Source: Acidimicrobiaceae bacterium (lineage in GTDB: Bacteria > Actinomycetota > Acidimicrobiia > Acidimicrobiales > Aldehydirespiratoraceae). Taken from it: a stretch of 7,700 nucleotides of DNA. Made by a program: the position numbers and the translations under genes. The DNA is taken from positions 1 through 7,700 of the forward strand of contig VXNG01000040.1 in assembly GCA_009840695.1 (NCBI GenBank), in the 5' to 3' direction. The notes under the pieces were generated by a model. It was not told the DNA's origin, searched no databases, and saw only the letters and a list, made by a program, of their open reading frames with translations. Positions 7,262-7,700 of the stretch are shown in pieces (position 1 is the stretch's first letter; every line of letters starts with the position of its first letter).

Positions 7262-7311
7262 GGACAATTTGAGTTTCCAAAGCGGCAAATTCCCCCAGCT
7301 TGTCCCTCAAA
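7262..7311 (-). repeat. Interleaved inverted repeats in the leader of protein C
   Basis: On the plus strand GGACAA (7262-7267) and TTTGAG (7268-7273) are followed after 26 nt by TTGTCC (7300-7305) and CTCAAA (7306-7311). Each pair is an exact 6-bp inverted repeat, and the two pairs cross, so only one simple hairpin can form at a time. The block ends 11 nt before the ATG of protein C, and a GGGGGA lies in the loop. An operator or a two-state leader is possible; function is not shown. Confidence 0.4.
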
Positions 7312-7352
7312 CCGCGCTCGTCGAAGTGCTGTTGAGAGCCTTTCGACCGGCG

Positions 7353-7385
7353 AAAAAAATTCTCTTCCGGACGGCCAAAAAGAGA
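7353..7385 (-). terminator. Intrinsic terminator between integrase and SLH protein C
   Basis: On the minus strand, arms TCTCTT (7385-7380) and AAGAGA (7366-7361) pair exactly. The stem can extend inward through two G-U pairs and, with one bulged T, two G-C pairs, closing on a 4-nt loop. It is followed at once by A and seven T's (7360-7353). Stem plus T-tract is the classic Rho-independent form. It lies about 95 nt past the integrase stop and 103 nt before the ATG of protein C. It argues against the upstream extension of the protein C frame. Confidence 0.65.
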
Positions 7386-7411
7386 GCCAAAGTTGGATTC
7401 CGGCCCCCGCT

Positions 7412-7455
7412 CGCGGCGCGATGAGCGTCTGGAGGCGCCGGATCTCATCGCCGCG
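7412..7455. repeat. Imperfect inverted repeat downstream of the integrase gene
   Basis: GCGATGAG (7418-7425) and CTCATCGC (7444-7451) are exact reverse complements around 18 nt that contain the palindrome GGCGCC. After a 2-nt bulge the stem can continue with CGCG at 7412-7415 and 7452-7455. There is no T-tract, so this is not a standard terminator. Its place just after a recombinase gene makes a recombinase-binding or attachment-related site possible, but nothing in the sequence proves it. Confidence 0.4.
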
Positions 7456-7480
7456 GTTGCAGCCTCACTGCGACGCCCGC

Positions 7481-7700
7481 TCATGAGATGTGGCGGCTCC
7501 ACGCCTCCATCACCTCCCGCCGGGCGACTAGCAGATCGGAGCGCTGGTAGGCGCGCTCCAACGCTCCGGCCGAGTGCGCCAGCGCGGCCTCGGCGACCTC
7601 CCGGGGGACCCCGGTCTCGGCCGCCCACGACCGGAACGAGGCCCGCAGCCCGTGGGGCGTGAACTCGAAGGGCCGGGTGATCTTCGACATGGCGCCGTTG
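7481..7700 (-). CDS. Tyrosine recombinase, P4-type integrase (C-terminal part, runs off the right edge)
   Basis: Only the last 73 codons are present; the frame is open to position 7700, so the gene is 5'-partial because of the window edge. The ATG at 7690 is an internal Met, since the catalytic core of this family continues well upstream. Seen: 'FTPHGLRASFRSWAAE' (HxxR box, catalytic His and Arg), 'REVAEAALAHS' (second His of the active site) and 'ERAYQRSDLL' (the nucleophilic Tyr), followed by the family's usual tail 'RREVMEAW'. Such enzymes cut and rejoin DNA at attachment sites through a 3'-phosphotyrosine and move genomic islands and prophages. All catalytic residues expected in this part are present, so it looks functional as far as seen. 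Ends in TGA; the likely terminator lies at 7353-7385. The window therefore touches, or once touched, an integrative element. Confidence 0.9.
   Translation of the reverse strand, partial: NGAMSKITRPFEFTPHGLRASFRSWAAETGVPREVAEAALAHSAGALERAYQRSDLLVARREVMEAWSRHIS

Noticed and set aside
7388..7408. Possible tRNA 3' fragment (GTTGGATTCC resembles a T-loop) as an integrase attachment site
   Set aside because: The invariant C of the TTC is a G and the flanking 5-bp stem does not pair, so it is not a T-arm.
7235..7486. 83-residue open frame on the plus strand in the integrase-gene C spacer
   Set aside because: No ribosome binding site, no recognisable motif, and it overlaps the predicted leader and terminator on the other strand.
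7251..7628. 126-codon upstream extension of the protein C frame
   Set aside because: It overlaps the integrase coding region, crosses a hairpin with a T-tract, is Arg/Gly-rich, and would bury the signal peptide inside the protein.

Overview
The window is G+C-rich and codes almost entirely on the minus strand. It holds three consecutive, intact, full-length paralogous genes for large secreted surface proteins, and the 3' end of a tyrosine-recombinase (P4-type integrase) gene that enters from the right edge. The Sec signal peptides, SLH (S-layer homology) modules of the style 'GTGDGSTxSP..xVTRAxMAxFxxRA' and the high G+C suggest an actinobacterium, most likely of the Acidimicrobiia type. This is an inference from protein style, not a taxonomic proof.

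Layout in the direction of transcription (right to left): (i) 7700-7481, the last 73 codons of the integrase, with conserved His, Arg, His and Tyr catalytic positions. (ii) 7480-7251, a non-coding spacer, part of which (7233-7400) is only about 48% G+C by hand count. It carries an inverted repeat just after the integrase stop, a hairpin followed by seven T's (a likely intrinsic terminator), and two interleaved inverted repeats just ahead of the next gene. (iii) 7250-4800, SLH protein C (816 aa). (iv) 4799-4645, a spacer with a perfect 13-bp GC-rich hairpin, then (v) 4644-2485, SLH protein B (719 aa). (vi) 2484-2367, a spacer with a G-quadruplex-type run, then (vii) 2366-15, SLH protein A (783 aa).

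The three proteins share one architecture: a signal peptide of about 34 residues, three SLH repeats (predicted to bind a cell-wall polymer), a Cys-clamped Ig-like module, a second beta-rich module, a Big/invasin-like Ig module, and a C-terminal module around 'YDxNDRF' that I cannot assign to a known family. They look like a tandemly duplicated, diverging set of wall-anchored S-layer or adhesin proteins. Differences are localised. Protein C has a 77-residue segment inserted inside its third SLH repeat, an extra Asp/Cys-rich insert near its C-terminus, and an N-terminus that does not match its paralogues. Protein A has lost the usual TRAx motif in its first SLH repeat.

The most interesting features are the unassigned C-terminal module, the variable disulfide-type loop, the nested insertion, and the apparent recombination junction between the integrase and the start of protein C. 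No tRNA, rRNA, CRISPR array or insertion sequence was seen. The long plus-strand open frames are shadows of the minus-strand genes.
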